Shown: one piece after another, positions 63,604 to 64,000 of the stretch | How the letters are laid out: every line of letters begins with the position of its first letter | How positions within the stretch are numbered: the stretch's first letter is position 1 | DNA from: Roseateles sp. XES5 | Lineage (GTDB): Bacteria; Pseudomonadota; Alphaproteobacteria; Rhizobiales; Rhizobiaceae | Direction of reading: 5' to 3' | DNA: 64,000 nucleotides | NCBI RefSeq assembly: GCF_020535545.1 | Contig: NZ_CP084754.1 | Span: 372,001-436,000, forward strand | Program-made: the position numbers and the translations under genes | Notes under the pieces: model-generated | Told to the model about the DNA's origin: nothing | Databases searched by the model: none | The model's input: only the letters and a program-made list of their open reading frames with translations

Positions 63604-64000
63604 ATGAGCAATCTCCACTACTGGAACTACCCGACCGAAATCCTCTGCGGCAGCGGCGCCATCGAACAGGTGCCGCACCGCTGCCGGATATCCGGTGCAA
63701 GGCACCCCCTGCTGGTCACGGATTCCGGCCTCCTGGCGCTGCCGCCGCTGCGGCAGGTCCGCGACGGGCTCGACAAGGCCGGCATCCGCTATGGCCTGTT
63801 CCACGATCTCTCGGGCAACCCCACCTTCGAGGAAGCGCTTGCCGGCGCCGCAGTTTTTGCCGCCGGAGACCACGACCTCATCATCGCGGTCGGCGGCGGC
63901 AGCGCGATCGACGTGGCGAAGGGCATCGCCCTTGCGAGCCGCGATCCCCGCGGACTGGAGCGGTTCGAGTGGAGCCAGCTTATTGCCCATTATCCGACGC
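63604..64000 (+). CDS. Iron-containing alcohol dehydrogenase, N-terminal part (3' end outside window)
   Basis: The first 132 codons of a group III (iron-type) alcohol dehydrogenase, starting MSNLHYWNYPTEILCGSGAI. The NAD-binding motif IIAVGGGSAIDVAKGIAL is clear, preceded by FHDLSGNPTFEEALAGA. The metal-binding C-terminal half lies outside the window. It starts 55 bases after the permease stop and is likely cotranscribed, converting an alcohol or aldehyde derived from the transported compound. Confidence 0.9.
   Translation, partial: MSNLHYWNYPTEILCGSGAIEQVPHRCRISGARHPLLVTDSGLLALPPLRQVRDGLDKAGIRYGLFHDLSGNPTFEEALAGAAVFAAGDHDLIIAVGGGSAIDVAKGIALASRDPRGLERFEWSQLIAHYPT

Overview
The window looks like chromosomal or large-replicon DNA of a Rhizobiaceae-type alphaproteobacterium (Rhizobium, Ensifer, Shinella or Agrobacterium relatives). 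The grounds are high GC, many ABC importers in compact operons, a urease operon in the order ureD-A-J-B-C-E-F-G, and an intergenic palindromic repeat of the rhizobial type. The genus cannot be fixed from sequence alone. I see no rRNA, tRNA, insertion sequence, prophage or CRISPR array.
Layout. 1-331: tail of an unknown gene. 632-6777 (minus): operon with a GntR/FCD regulator, a Cys/Met-type PLP enzyme and a carbohydrate-type ABC importer. 6778-7304: non-coding, with a palindromic repeat and a terminator. 7305-10590: an exported protein joining an M48-like and a TPM domain, a DUF3667 membrane protein and a small membrane protein. 10773-25734 (plus): an iron locus with an ECF sigma factor, FecR, an STN-domain TonB receptor, a DUF2218 protein, petrobactin-type biosynthesis genes (asbA, an asbB-asbC fusion, an asbD-asbE fusion, asbF) and a FatB/D/C/E-like siderophore ABC importer. 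25890-26495: glutathione S-transferase. 26573-30727 (minus): two Gfo/Idh/MocA dehydrogenases, glucokinase and an asparaginase. Opposite them, 31051-39743 (plus): a GntR-LacI hybrid regulator, a DUF3604 protein, a Tat-exported binding protein, two permeases, a cytoplasmic sulfatase and a MalK-type ATPase. 39909-45437 (minus): a 1842-residue repeat-rich autotransporter. 46067-53624 (minus): a DppBCDF-type importer operon with a hydratase and a quinone oxidoreductase, opposite a LysR gene (53888-54814). 54993-60555 (minus): urease operon with a frameshifted ureC. 60885-61805: a LysR gene opposite an APC permease and an iron-type alcohol dehydrogenase that runs off the window.
How it works together. 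The most interesting block is the siderophore locus. All six functions of the petrobactin pathway (asbA-F of Bacillus) are present, but in four polypeptides. The receptor carries the signalling domain of the FecI/FecR type, and the sequences before fecR and before the receptor share GTGAAAAA-N15-CGTC, which looks like the promoter of the local ECF sigma factor. This predicts a self-inducing petrobactin-like system. The sulfatase block has no secreted enzyme, so it predicts import of an intact, probably sulfated, ligand followed by cytoplasmic desulfation and oxidation.
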